Assembly (NCBI GenBank): GCA_003614735.1
Contig: KZ992438.1
Location: 1-64,000 of the forward strand
DNA length: 64,000 nt
Source of the DNA: Thamnocephalis sphaerospora
Lineage: Eukaryota; Zoopagomycota; Zoopagomycetes; Zoopagales; Sigmoideomycetaceae
Direction of reading: 5' to 3'
In this document: piece by piece, positions 42,612 to 53,500 of the stretch
Numbering within the stretch: position 1 is the stretch's first letter
Layout of the letters: each line of letters begins with the position of its first letter
Made by a program: the position numbers and the translations under genes
Notes under the pieces: model-generated
What the model was told of the DNA's origin: nothing
What the model saw: the letters and a program-made list of their open reading frames with translations, nothing else
Database searches by the model: none

Positions 42612-43855
42612 ATGGACCATAAGGCCAACAAAATCTTTGGCACTTTACCAGGCTTCGCCATTAAAAATGCACATGGCGTGCTGGCACGCTCAACCATTGC
42701 CGTCGCTGCGCTGTTGGTGCACACGTTGCCACCAGCTCTGGCTGCATGCGATGATGGTCAAGACTGTCCCGTGTATAAGCTGTCCACGCCCATAGTCACC
42801 AGCATGGTAACAGTGGTAGTGCTAACCGGCGTCGCCATATTTGTACTATTAGCTTACCGTATGGGCCTGATAAGATGCTGCCAGCGTCAGCGCAACACAC
42901 CGACAACCACAGCGGAAAAAAGTGCCATGTCCTCTGCCACGCCAGCAGCCAGCTTTGGCCGCCATCATCCACGCCATGTCTCTGTGCCATTCAACGAGAA
43001 CACGCTGCCGCACGCCGGTGCAGACGGTGGTCCAATGCAAGGCGAACCGCAAACATGCAGAGTTGACATGGGCACTGATTCCAGCGAAGCAACACCACTG
43101 TACCGCGGTTGGTGGCATCGTATCATGCACCCGCGATCTTACACCAAAAACCAAGAGCCGACGCCAGACGACACACCATCTAGCGTTCCTAGCACCGACT
43201 ATAGCGGAGAGACTTTTGGCCCAGGCGATGGGTGTGAACACACCTCTGCAAATACACCAAATAGCGGCCAGAGAGACCAGCGTCGTGCTAGCAGACATGG
43301 CTTCTTTAGGCACAGCGGCAGCACTCAACACACCATGAACGAAAACGCCATAGCCAATGACGACACCGGTCATTGGCAGCGTCAGGATACGCCAGCAACC
43401 GCAGCGGATCAAAATGACCGCGTATCTGGTAGCAATCAAAGTAGAGGCAGGCAGAGTAACAGCGAACAAAGCTTTGGTAGAAACGGCAGAAATGGTCAAG
43501 GCCATGCTAGCAACTATTGCACGGCCTCTTCACTGCCCGTACAGTTGCCTGCTATGATGCATGGAACATCGGGGAATTACGGCGCAAGCGCTTCAATCGA
43601 TGTCTCTCCGCAATATTTGCCAAATAGCACTACGGCACACAGTAGCAATAGCGCCAACGATGTTTGCATTGCAACGCGAGAACAGACAGATACAGTACGC
43701 TCGGACGTAATGGCAACCGCGGTACTCGCAGCGCCACATAAGGCGCCATCATTGTATGCAATGCCTTATCATTCATCTCAGCCCGCCATAGCCTTCCGCA
43801 GGCCCTTGGACAGAGATGCCACGGGTTATACGACAGTCGCTATGCAGGATCGCAC

Positions 43856-43893
<38 letters not shown>

Positions 43894-44621
43894 GTTCACA
43901 CAGACATTACACGTGGCTAGTATCGCAGACTTCGCAGGCATCTCACGAAGGCAATGTTCGGCCATTTCCACGCCCAAGGTCCCAACACCTGCAGTCACGG
44001 CAGTACGCGGAATGGACAGCGGCAAGGCGCCTTTCTTCTGCACCGTCGTATTCTCACGTGCCGTCGCGTACGCTTGGTGCGCCAACTCGCATGCCAACGC
44101 TAACGTCGCGGAGTCGCTTTACCGCCGGAATGCCACAACCTGAGCGGGCAACGCTTCATGCAAGCAATACTGCACGGGCCCTGCAAGACGGTCAGAACGG
44201 CGAGTATGGCCGCGGAGGTATTGTACAGACATCACCCAGCTGGAAAACTCAGTCAGCGCAGAACGCAGCGGCATACTTTGCGCGCAACACTGATAGCAAA
44301 CCAAAAGCTACTGTTCAACCGAGTCGATCATCTACAGCCTCAACCGCAAGCGCTCGTCAGATTCGCACAAGTGGATTGGATGACCGCATTGTGCCTGATC
44401 TAGCCGCATCGCCGCCAACTTCATCGTCAGCATCGCGGCGTTCACCGCACCATTCTACCCCGCCCTCTACTACTTCCGCCTCACTTTCATCGCCGTCGCC
44501 ATCTCCGCGCACTCATCAAACCAACATTTCGCAAGGCAGCTCGAGCACACCCTTAGGCGCACGCAGAAAGTCACAAACACGCACCCGTATTCTTGCTCAC
44601 GTTCAGGCCTTGCGTCACTAA
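42612..44621 (+). CDS. Large single-pass membrane protein with Ser/Gln-rich cytosolic tail
   Basis: The first ATG in the open frame gives 669 residues. A signal-like hydrophobic run (about 27-50, STIAVAALLVHTLPPALAA) is followed by CDDGQDCPVYK, a tiny ectodomain with two cysteines, and a transmembrane helix (about 65-86, VTSMVTVVVLTGVAIFVLLAY). About 580 residues of cytosolic low complexity follow: Ser, Thr, Asn, Gln and Pro, with basic patches. A pure glutamine run of 12 residues is encoded by CAG repeats near position 415. It has the layout of the smaller proteins at 0-7, 16, 24 and 63 kb, with a much longer tail. No catalytic domain. Function unknown. Confidence 0.72.
43857..43892 (+). repeat. 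(CAG)11CAA microsatellite encoding polyglutamine
   Basis: Eleven CAG codons and one CAA in frame, encoding twelve glutamines in the cytosolic tail of the preceding membrane protein. Uninterrupted CAG runs are prone to change length between strains. Confidence 0.95.
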
Positions 44622-44896
44622 GCATACGATGCAGTGTGCGTTGACGCTAGACTATGGCATCTTTTTTGCGTTCAAATCATACACAGCTGAAAATAAGACA
44701 CATTTGCAGCATGCATGAAAAGTATTATGTTTGCGCTTATCCATGACAGTGACATGCCGACATTAGAAGCTTTAAACACACGCTTTCACATGCTAACAAC
44801 CGTCAAGACTACGTGTACAGTGAGAGTGTCACTGCAAGTGCTACAGCAACGTGTTGTTTAATCGCATTCTGTGGCGGCCGCCGCATGCCGTCGGCC

Positions 44897-45576
44897 CTAC
44901 TTGTCGGCAGAAAGCACAGTGTTTGCGTATGGTTTGGCGCACACCGCATCCACCGCAGCCTTCACATGCGGATGCTCGTTCAGCCTCAGACCTTCATTTA
45001 CGATGGCAGTGGCCAGTATAAAATCGGCGTATGAGATTCCTTCGCCCAAGAGATACGGACCCTGCTCGTTTAGACTGAGGAACCGCTCGGCGGAATCCAG
45101 ATATTTTGGCAGTAGTTCGTTCGGGTATCTCTTGTTATGGTCTTCATCTTTGCCAAAAACGTAACGGAATGCAGCAACGGACCAGTCGTTCACCATGTCG
45201 GAGAACGCGTCCACCAAGTAGGCGTCCTCGGCAGTCTTGCCTGCATATTTGCCTGGGGCGCACGCCAATATCAGTAAGTGCAGCGTATGAGAGGTTACTG
45301 CTTGTACATACCAAGTCGTTGCGACAGATAGCGAAGAATGGGCAGTGTGCCCACATACGTCTTGCCTTCTAGCTCAATGGCAGGAAGTACAGCAAGCTGC
45401 ATCTGCTTGCTAGCAATAAACTCTCCCTTCAGCTCCTTCCAATTCTCCATTTTATGCAAGCGGAGCTCATAGTCGAGACCGGCGTCCTCCAGCAGAAAGT
45501 GGACGGGGCCTCGACGACCGAGCCCTGAGGCATTCAAATGGAAATAATGAAATACAATCTTGCTGTTGATTGCCAT
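44897..45576 (-). CDS. Glutathione S-transferase family protein
   Basis: Two exons (45576-45312, 45252-44897) give 206 residues. The N-terminal thioredoxin fold reads IVFHYFHLNASGLGRRGPVHFLLEDAGLDYE, then the cis-proline and glutathione-binding segment LAVLPAIELEGKTYVGTLPILRYLSQRLG. The helical C-terminal domain has YLVDAFSDMVNDW, LPKYLDSAERFL and GPYLLGEGISYADFILATAI, the GST N-capping box with its Asp. The pattern is closest to sigma-like or fungal GSTs. Splicing restores QRLGKYAGK. An in-frame open stretch upstream of 45576 reaches 45708 but includes no better start. It probably acts in detoxification or redox metabolism in the cytosol. Confidence 0.92.
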
Positions 45577-46746
45577 GTTGGTTTGGTTTCTGGTCGAAAA
45601 GCGGTAAGGAGCGGCGACTGTCAATGTTGCGATGGGCCAGAGACGGACGACGTCAGCCGGCAGTTTGCGCCCACATTTAAAGCAGCAGAGCCGGCCACAG
45701 AGGTGCACATCTGTGGGAAAACGTCATAGAGGCGTATGACGTAGCCGTGATTACTAAGTGGCGAAAGTAGGCTGCGGGCATACGTGTATCATTTCATGTC
45801 AATTGGTGGTCTGTGGACTACGTATTTCCGAAAACTAATGAGTCATGCAGTAAGTAGATGCGGGGCAGAGCGTACCAATCGCCGTGCTGTCGAGATTGCG
45901 TCCGTGCAACGTTTGCCGCATGCAAACGGTTGAGGCTTAGTCATGACATTATGCCGTCTGCAGCATAGGAAGCATTTGAGCTGGACATACCGGACTTGAA
46001 CTGGAAGTGTTTGCGGCACCATTCAAAGCAGCTTGGAATGCGACGTCACTGCGGGGCACTAAGACGCCCATTGGATCATGAGCCGCGCTGTACAGTCAGC
46101 ATCAAACGCAAGCACAATCGGCCCACCCAACAGATCGCAGACTTGCGTGTCATAGGCACTGCAAGCCGACTTTTGTCGCTGCTCACGTGATTCGCGTCGA
46201 TGAGTCTGGCAGAAAGGGTAGATATAATAAAGAGAATAGTCTATGTAACCGGACACCGGCCGGCACAGGCCAGCAGTTGAGCAGGCGAGCACACAAACAG
46301 AGGAAAGCACAACAGCGCAATACAGCAAAATTGCAGACCACTGGAGTCAAGACGTGCATCAGGGATGCAAAGGCATTGAATAACGGGCAGCGCCATGTTT
46401 CGCCTGAGTAAGCCGCTTAAAGCGATGGACAGACAAGAGATAACGGCGGTGCTGCGCAACTATTCAAACAGCACAACTCTGTTGGAATAGCGGTATGCAG
46501 TACAACATGCAATGCGCATAGACTTTTCCGCTAGCTCGCATGAAGAGGCAACAATACCGGTATGTAAACTACTTGACTGGCAAAATAGTATTACTCTTCT
46601 CTTACGCATAGAAATGCCGGGCCAGCTGCGTTTGTGGCGGTATATTCTGTTTTACGCCCACACTAATCGCCACCAGTAGGCGTACAAGCAATGTGAAGAA
46701 CGAATGCACATATACGTATGCTGTGTAGGTGTGCGCGCATGCTTGG
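45577..46746. other. 1.2-kb intergenic region, no gene seen
   Basis: Upstream of the GST gene and 3' of the decayed F-box gene. A minus-strand frame at 46059-46328 has a hydrophobic start but begins with TTG, not ATG, and has no domain. Confidence 0.45.
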
Positions 46747-48212
46747 CTAGCCAACCTGCTGCTTTGTCTGGCGCACATCAACTGTATAGTCCCGTATGAC
46801 GATTGCACTTCCGTCAACATATAGCAAAGCAGTAGGAGATGATTTCTGCTCGGCATTGTTAGATAGCGCTAAACTATCGTCGTCTTGTGGATCTTGCCAC
46901 GCTGCATCCTTGGGCACCCTCGCCCATTGGCTCGTCAACGGATATAGGCCGCTGTATTTCCGGCAATTATAGTACACGCGATGTATCTCGGTACCGCCAT
47001 CTAAGCTCAGTATCGCGTACTTTTTGAGCCATTCCGTTAGGATGAGCAGGTTGCGGGATACAGCCGGCTGTACGTCGTACATCCTACTCTACGCAACCGC
47101 TTTTTTCGCAGCGACACATTTGCTGCATCGTCTACCGTCTCTAGCAGCCCTAGATTGGGCACCCTAGGATCCGGTTCATGTTGGCGGCCGGCCCACATAA
47201 TTAGCTTACTGTCATCAATACACTGGGTACTGACGAGATTAGATACATTCATAAGCCACAGCTCCTCTGCTGCCTAAAGCTGGTGTGGTACTACTTGGCC
47301 GTGATTGACTTGACAAAGCCTGTATGTCGTTAAGGCGCCACCGTTGGCAAGACCTTGGTACCAAAGGCCAGCGACGAGCAAATGATCTGCCGTAGTTCTC
47401 AGAATACAAAAAGTCGTACCATCCATGGCTAGCAAGTGACAGACGCCTTTGGCGAAATCGTCTGCAAAAACAGCATACAAATCGATGTCAATGGGATGCT
47501 TGTGCTGACCGATGCTCCAGTTCCCACGCACATCAATATTACCTATCCGCGGACAACTGATAACAACAGCTTGCGGCGGCGCATAAAGTGCAGAAATGTG
47601 CCAAGCATACAGTGAATAGCACTTTGTTGCCGTATCGATTATCTCAACAATCTAATTCCCATCCGAGAGCCTTTTGCCGCGTGTTTCCATATGGCTCATG
47701 TCCTCACCATCCCAGCATAACTGTTCCACACGCCAAATTGGCTGTCAATATGGTTCCAACAATCACTAAGCTGCAACAACTACATCTTCTGATGAATAAT
47801 TCGCTGCTACCTAAACGATGCTTTGAAGGCGAACTCCAGCTGGGCATGGGCCATTCGTGCGAGTGAGTCTGTATACCGTGTATTGGCGGTGACGCCAGCG
47901 GTATTCGGCAGCCTGGCGACTGCAGTAGGCGGCAAACCAGTCAAGCTGAGAGCCATTCACGAAACCTGGTGAAGTAACGGCATTATCATTTGCATGCGCT
48001 TCAGCTTCACCAGCTTTCTTGTACTGCTGCAACCACATTCGATCGTTGCCGCCCTGCTGTGAAAAATTGTGCATATAATGCCTGCGCTACACCACTTGTT
48101 GGGCGGAAACCCGCAGATTCTACCACCTGGAGGCGCAAGACAGGGCGTATAGTGCAGCCGCATTTAGGAAGCCGAAAATGTGGGCAAACATTTTGTTGGG
48201 CATAGACTTCAT
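46747..48212 (-). pseudogene. Decayed F-box-type gene
   Basis: From the ATG at 48212 the first exon encodes PNKMFAHIFGFLNAAALYAL, an F-box start. A 48-base GT-AG intron can be placed after 48138, joining it to RHYMHNFSQQGG and LQQYKKAGE, followed by QLDWFAAYCSRQAAEYRWRH, which matches WLTHYCLRYTGRAY in the intact paralogue at 25.7 kb. Further 3', pieces of the C-terminal region appear in frames 47531-47274, 47252-47037 and 47082-46747 (for example KYAILSLDGGTEIHRV). They are separated by an in-frame TAG at 47276-47274, a frame change near 47090 and an unaligned stretch at about 47530-47810. It is broken in several places and not expected to make a full protein. Confidence 0.65.
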
Positions 48213-48859
48213 AGTGACGTGGTCAAAGCAAAAGAGTAAAGAGGCACCGCTGCAAAGGCCATGACATTGCTCAGGTGGTATTGTATAGCAGGCGCGAATC
48301 AGCCCTCTTATCACAAATATACAAACCAAGCTCTTTGTCTGATATCTCCAAGGCACCTTTACGTCCCAACTCATGCCGCAACACAAGTGTGGCCAACATG
48401 TCGCGACTTGCGATAGAGGTCATGGCGTCCGAGACACTTTGCTGTAGCATTATATTTGAATAGCTGCAGCAGTGGTACGTACCGTCTCACAGAATGCTGT
48501 ATCCATTGGCGGATAGCTGACAGCAAGCGAAAAGAAATCTGTACGCATAACAGGTAAACTGAACGCGAAAACCACTCAACTTGATGACGATTGCCGCGGT
48601 CAACTAAGCAAACACCAGTGCATGGGGTATTTACCTCGGCATTGCACGCTGGCAGAAGACGCCAAGTCATCGGCCAAGACAACAGTGCGTACCGCTATAT
48701 CATCGACATGTGCGCTTGAAAACGCATCATTTGGACAGCCGCACAACGCCTGCATTGACCGGTATCGTATCCACAGCCTTGGTGGAGAAACCGCGGTTTT
48801 ACGGTTTTATTCGCACGTGACTGCGCTGCCGAGGTGTCCATGTTCTAGACTGGCAGGCT
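48213..48859. other. Flank of the repeat island, no gene seen
   Basis: No recognisable coding sequence. It separates the decayed F-box gene from the LINE-derived RNase H fragment. Confidence 0.45.
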
Positions 48860-49200
48860 GCTGCTCGTTGCCTCCTCCGCCGCCTTGGCCAGCTTATCCG
48901 CCAGTTCGTTACCGAAAATATCTACGTGTGCCTTGACTCTCTCGATCGTGACTGGTTGTGTTCGTTCGTGGACTCTGACCGTCACCAGCTTCCAGATCTT
49001 GTTAACCACTGCCTGTCATTCTTTTATCGCTCCACCCGGTGTCGGATTGACGATATAGTGTTGCCACCAGCTGGCGCTCATCATCGAGTCCGTGAGGATG
49101 GCTGCCTCGTTATCCCGCGGAATGCAGTGGATTGCGTGTCCTATGGCTAGTGCCTCGAGCATGTCCGAGTGGTAGCGCGAGTCGCTGTATTCGCCTAAAT
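48860..49200 (-). mobile_element. LINE fragment: RNase H domain
   Basis: On the minus strand the frames read SRYHSDMLEALAIGHAIHCI, then NEAAILTDSMMSASWW, then VTIERVKAHVDIFGNELADK and LAKAAEEA. These are the second, third and last conserved blocks of an RNase H domain as found in I/Tad1-type non-LTR retrotransposons (LINEs): the TDS acidic motif and the H...GNELADKLAK ending. The first block (TDGS) is absent, and at least one stop interrupts the frame, so this is a truncated relic. Its 5' end coincides with the outer end of the inverted-repeat arm that begins near 49200. Confidence 0.65.
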
Positions 49201-50510
49201 TGATTAGCCTTTTACAACCCCACTTTGTTACACGTCAGTGTTACGGCCGCTTGTATCTGCGATACCCAAATGTCATCGACGCATCACTAATGGCACCTGT
49301 TTCTCACCCTTTAGGGCATGCTGCTGCACCTACAAGGCAGGCGATCATCCGGTGTCTGCAGTGCTTTCCGTTTCACGTCACGCTTCCACGCCTTGTGGCG
49401 TTCTATTTCGTCGATCTATTCGGACTTTCTGCAACACCTCATCACATGCCTGCTAAGCAGCTCCGTCAACAGTTTATTTGGCACTCCGCCCAGCAACCAA
49501 TAATTTTACTCCTCGGTACAAGGTTGCGATAGCAATGCATGGAGCAGTCCCTTGCAATGTCGAATAGGAATGTTCCGCCCGCCTTCTTCGTCACTAATAC
49601 GGACAGTGGCTTTGATGGCTATCTATCCGGCCAGTAAGCTGCAACTGCTCATTGTCTCGAGCAGTAAGAGTAGTACAGCGCCACTCCTTATGGAAACTTT
49701 TTTACAATGCATGGTGGTGAGCGTACCTGTATACTTCTTTCAGCTTCACAATTTTACGGTTTTGCTTGCTCTCGTGAATCACGCTGCATGCACCCTTTAG
49801 TGCAGTGGGCGTGCGTGTTTCAACCTACACTAATTAAGCTATGCTTTTACTTTTTGGAATACCAAAGCTCGGCTTGCCTTGACCGATGTGCCACCTTCCT
49901 ACTCTAGACAGCTGCTTGCTGGACATGGTCGTCATTGGACAACCGAGCGACAAATGCCGTATACCAAAAGCGGTTGCAGTCTACTGCGGCTTTTGCGTGT
50001 GGTGCGGCAAGCGGCTTTTGACGGAACTGTGGCAGCGGCGTTGACGCGCATATATAGCGTGCGTTGTGCTGCCTCTAGGCCTGCCGTCGTTACCAACCAA
50101 CCAACTACTCAACAATCCACTTCTCTTCTGCCTGTGCCTGGTGCTTCGCTCTGTGATTATAAGCCGTTAGTCAATCTAATTCAACTCTGTCAACATGAAG
50201 TTCACCCACATGCTGCTTGCTCTCGCCGCCCTTGTGGCCGTTGCGTCTACCTTCGCCGAGGCTAGCCCTCTCATGAAGGTGAACGGTCAGGATTCAGATG
50301 ATGTCGATGGTGACGGCAGCGGTCGGTACAACTGGCGTTACTAAACGGCACTGGTCACCGTTTCGGCAGGACAAGAGTGGCACCCAAACTTGCTGAAGCC
50401 TTTCAACAAGACAAAGGCAATCATGCCTGCCACATCTACATATGCTATCTCTGTGAACAGTAAAGCTATAATCTGTAATATGTCAAACATATTTGATGAG
50501 CAGCACTAAG
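49200..50510 (+). repeat. Left arm of a large imperfect inverted repeat
   Basis: This 1.3-kb stretch matches the reverse complement of about 51500-53105. Words that line up include CACTTTGTTACACGTCAGTG (left) with CACTTTGTTGCACGTCAGTG (right), AATAATTTTACTCCTCGG with AATAGCTCTACTCATCGG, and CCTACACTAATTAAGCT on both sides. Similarity is highest across the peptide gene and its promoter and lower outward. The arm carries its own TATA box (CATATATAG, about 50049-50057) and 5' UTR, so it is a whole duplicated gene unit rather than a coding fragment. Confidence 0.85.
50195..50344 (+). CDS. Tiny secreted peptide precursor (left copy)
   Basis: The gene encodes 49 residues: a textbook signal peptide (KFTHMLLALAALVAVASTFA, cleavage likely after AEA) and a mature peptide of about 26 residues, acidic in the middle (DSDDVDGDGSG) and ending RYNWRY. 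The TATA box 140 bases upstream and a 5' UTR kept in the inverted copy support transcription. The twin at 51665-51814 has an identical signal peptide for 19 residues, while the mature parts differ in charge but keep KVNGQ and YNWRY. No known peptide family comes to mind. Too short for usual gene callers; a larger open frame (49879-50265) overlaps its leader in another phase and is spurious. Confidence 0.8.
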   Translation: MKFTHMLLALAALVAVASTFAEASPLMKVNGQDSDDVDGDGSGRYNWRY

Positions 50511-50524
50511 GAATAAGGTGTACA

Positions 50525-51180
50525 AATATGTTTATCCAGCGGCCACTTTCATGGCGGTCGAATAACGAAAAGTGTCTACTGTATTTTGGAGGAGAATAGC
50601 CGACTACGTGTACTAACCAGCGTCATTTTCTTGCAAAGCTCCATGGCTGTTCGTCTTGATGCTGGTGCGCTGCTTGATGGTAATGATATCGCATGCCACG
50701 TGCTTTCACATTGCGAGCATCTGCTCCGCAGACTTACGTACTTTTTCAAACGCCATCCCTGTACGGCTACAGTGTATCCACAAAACACATGCAATGGGCA
50801 GAATGCACATGGCCTTCTCTTGCCTTGTCCGTGCGCGGTACGACATGGAAGGGGCTGCATCATGGATTATCGGACTGCCTTTGGTAGCCTCTAAGCCGCG
50901 CTGAATACGCACCCAGAGTTGTTGCACCTCGGCGCAGTCAAAGAATGCATGCTGCAGAGTCTCGCGCTCTGTGTCGCATCCCATGCATAGCAGCGGCTTT
51001 AGCGTGAATCCGACTAGCAGAACGCCATGGTAGACAGCTTTGCGATACAGCTTGCACAAGAATGACTGCAGCTTTAGCATAAGCGCCGAGTGTGGTGTCT
51101 ACACGCACAGAACCACATAACCTCTTAAATATGACCCGCGCTCTGAAAGCAAGCATGCTTTCAGAATAGCCCTTTTGTCG
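50525..51180 (-). mobile_element. LINE fragment: reverse-transcriptase zinc-binding C terminus (copy A)
   Basis: On the minus strand the frame reads GVLLVGFTLKPLLCMGCDTE, then RETLQHAFFDCAEVQQLWVR, the zf-RVT zinc-binding motif (C-x2-C-x8-H-x4-C) that follows the reverse transcriptase in many LINEs. The region ends in RYSTAMKVAAG and a stop near 50535. The rest of the element (endonuclease, reverse transcriptase core) is missing, and the frame is broken between the zinc motif and the end. It fills the roughly 1-kb spacer of the inverted repeat. Confidence 0.7.
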
Positions 51181-51499
51181 GGGTGGTTAGAGCGCAGGCT
51201 AACCACAACAGTATCCACACTGGTTTTGACCTTTCGCTAAACATGAGCGCAAGCAGAAAGGTTGGCATGTTCTTTTGCTGATCTATTCATGTGACCTTTA
51301 CGGTATAACTTCCCAGCATTGTGCTGCCTAGCCTAACTACGAGCAATCGTTTTTTGGTGGGGCTGATCGGTTGGTCGTCCGTGCTGAGCATCATGCATTT
51401 CGCTAGTAGCGCCATTCCACTTTAAGCGAGTCAATATTTGACTGGTACACACCATCAAAGACGCATTATACCTCAACGCGGAAAAGTGGAAAACAGCAT

Positions 51500-53105
51500 G
51501 ATACTAATGCCGCTCGTTGGTAATATCTGGTAGATTACAAAGGGCAACTTTACTACTCATGAAGATAGCATATGCAGACGTGGCTGGCATTGCCACTTCT
51601 GCTTTGGAGGCTTCAGCAAGCCTGAATACCGCTCTTGTCCTGCTAGAGTGGCAGCCAGTGTTGCTTAGTAGCGCCAGTTGTACCAGCCGGTGCCACCACC
51701 GTTGACATTTTCTGAGCTCTGGCCATTCACCTTCTTGATGGGGTTGGCTTCGGCAACGGTAGAAGCAACGGCCACAAGGGCGGCGAGAGCAAGCAGCATG
51801 TGGGTGAACTTCATGTTGACAGAGTTGAATTAGATCGGTTAACGGCTTATAATCACAGAGCGAAGCACCAGGCACAGGCAGAAGAGAAGTGGATTGTTGA
51901 GTAGTTGGTTGGTTGGTAACGGCGGCAGGCCTAGAGGCAGCACAACGCACGCTATATATGCGCGTCAACGCCGCTGTCACAGTTCTGTCAGAAGCCGCTT
52001 GCCGCACCACACGCAAAAGCCGCAGTAGACTGCAACCGCTTTTGGTATACGGCATTTGTCGCTCGGTTGTCCAATGACGACCATGTCCAGCAAGCAGCTG
52101 TCTAGAGTAGGAAGGTGGCACATCGGTCAAGGCAAGCCGAGCTTTGGTATCCCAAAGAATAAAGGCCCAGCTTAATTAGTGTAGGTTGAAACACGCACGC
52201 CCACTGCACCAACAGGTGCATGCGGGTGCGCCCATCACCACACATTGTGTAAAGCTTCCATAAGGAGCAACGCTGGAATACGGGCTTGTAGAGAGTGTTG
52301 GCTCAACTGCTATGGGGCTCAGAGCCTAGTAAGCTCGCCTTACGGTGTTTGTAAAGTGACCAAGTGAATGATTTATTCATTTTTGCCGCAGAGTCCTACA
52401 ACCTTAAACAGTAGCAGCTCGGTATTGTCCAAGGTTGCTTCTGCTACTTGTGACCAGGATATAGGCAATAAAGTGTGTCAGGCTCTCGCACTGCATTACA
52501 GGCGATAAAGCGGTGATATACTGGTACTGCCGCACAGACGATATAATGGGGTGCGGGTGTCCTCGTGCTACAGATACATGGTCAGCTGTTCTGTGAGCTG
52601 TTGCCGTGTACTGCGCAACGCTCGCCTCAGACGCTGTACCACGTTTACTGCTTGGCATAAGGGGCAACTGTAGCTTACTGGCTGGATAGATGGCCGTTGT
52701 CTGCATTGATGACGAAGAGGGCTGCCACTACATTCTTGTATGGCTTTAACGGGAAACTGCACCATGTATCGCTACTGCAGCACTTTGCCGATGAGTAGAG
52801 CTATTGGTTGTTGGGCAGGAGTACTAAACGAGCTGTGAATGTTGCCGCTTTGCAGATGTGGAGTGGGATGTTGCAGAATGCCCGAGTATATCAGCGGACT
52901 AGAACTTTGTAGAGCGCAAAAGCACGACGCGAAACAAAGGGCAGTGCAAGTGTGGAATGACCGTTTATTCTGTTAGCATAGCAGCATGGCCTAAAAGCCA
53001 CGAGACAGATGCGCAGCGGTAATACATTGACAGCATTCAAGCAGCACAGACCCAAGCAGCTGTAACACTGACGTGCAACAAAGTGATGCCAACAAATGGT
53101 TAATC
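51500..53105 (-). repeat. Right arm of the large imperfect inverted repeat
   Basis: Reverse-complement partner of 49200-50510. It is longer than the left arm because about 330 bases (roughly 52270-52620) have no counterpart there; either this arm gained them or the left one lost them. The CTATATAT TATA box (51952-51959) and the 5' and 3' UTRs of the peptide gene are conserved. Confidence 0.85.
51665..51814 (-). CDS. Tiny secreted peptide precursor (right copy)
   Basis: A 49-residue precursor on the minus strand. The signal peptide is the same as in the left copy up to residue 19, then VAEA and a mature peptide starting NPIKKVNGQ, with an Asn/Gly-rich middle (SENVNGGGTG) and the ending WYNWRY. 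The mature part is nearly neutral, whereas the left copy is acidic (four Asp). Identical length, reading frame, leader and stop position in both copies point to selection on the product after duplication, because neutral decay would soon have broken one. It is likely secreted; a pheromone, toxin-like or antimicrobial role would be speculation. Confidence 0.8.
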   Translation of the reverse strand: MKFTHMLLALAALVAVASTVAEANPIKKVNGQSSENVNGGGTGWYNWRY

Positions 53106-53159
53106 GATTCAACGCCGAGCAACGGCAACAGCGGGTTGAGCAGCAGGAAGAGAAGAAAA

Positions 53160-53500
53160 CTGAGCAGAAAATGTTTATCCAGCGGCTACTTTTATGGCAG
53201 TCGAATAACGATGAATTATGTCTGCTGTGTCTCTGGAAGAGCCAGGCCGAGCGCGTGTGTTAGCCAGTGCCATTTACTCGCAAAAGATTTGTGGTTGCTC
53301 ACGTAATGCTGGTGCGTTGCTTGACGGCAATGATATCGTACGCAGTGCGCTTCCACACTGCGAGCATCTGATTTTGATTGCGGACAGTACGGCATAGAAA
53401 ACTGCGTCGCAGATTATCAAGCAGTCTTTGGTCGTCTCAGGATGCATTAGATATGCTCCTAGATACCTCTTCCGGCGACTCTGGATCAATGGTGGACGCA
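53160..53500 (-). mobile_element. LINE fragment: C-terminal end (copy B)
   Basis: The segment shares with copy A (50525-50720) the blocks AAATGTTTATCCAGCGGC, ATGATATCG and GCGAGCATCTG in the same orientation. On the minus strand it encodes IRCSQCGSALRTISLPSSNA, matching SRCSQCESTWHAISLPSSSA of copy A, and likewise ends in RYSTAIKVAAG plus stop. It is a second, more shortened relic of the same LINE family, lying just outside the right arm and next to the TRM5 promoter. Confidence 0.65.

Noticed and set aside
44660-44700. GTTCAAATC resembling a tRNA B box
   Set aside because: No A box at the right distance and no cloverleaf arms could be drawn.
46059-46328. Minus-strand frame with a signal-peptide-like start
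   Set aside because: No ATG (begins TTG), no conserved motif and no promoter features.
49879-50265. Plus-strand frame of 128 codons over the left peptide gene, with a nearly identical frame at 52130-51504
   Set aside because: It spans the TATA box, 5' UTR and part of the peptide ORF in another phase; its conservation follows from the duplicated promoter and leader. The PPSY it contains is therefore not evidence.
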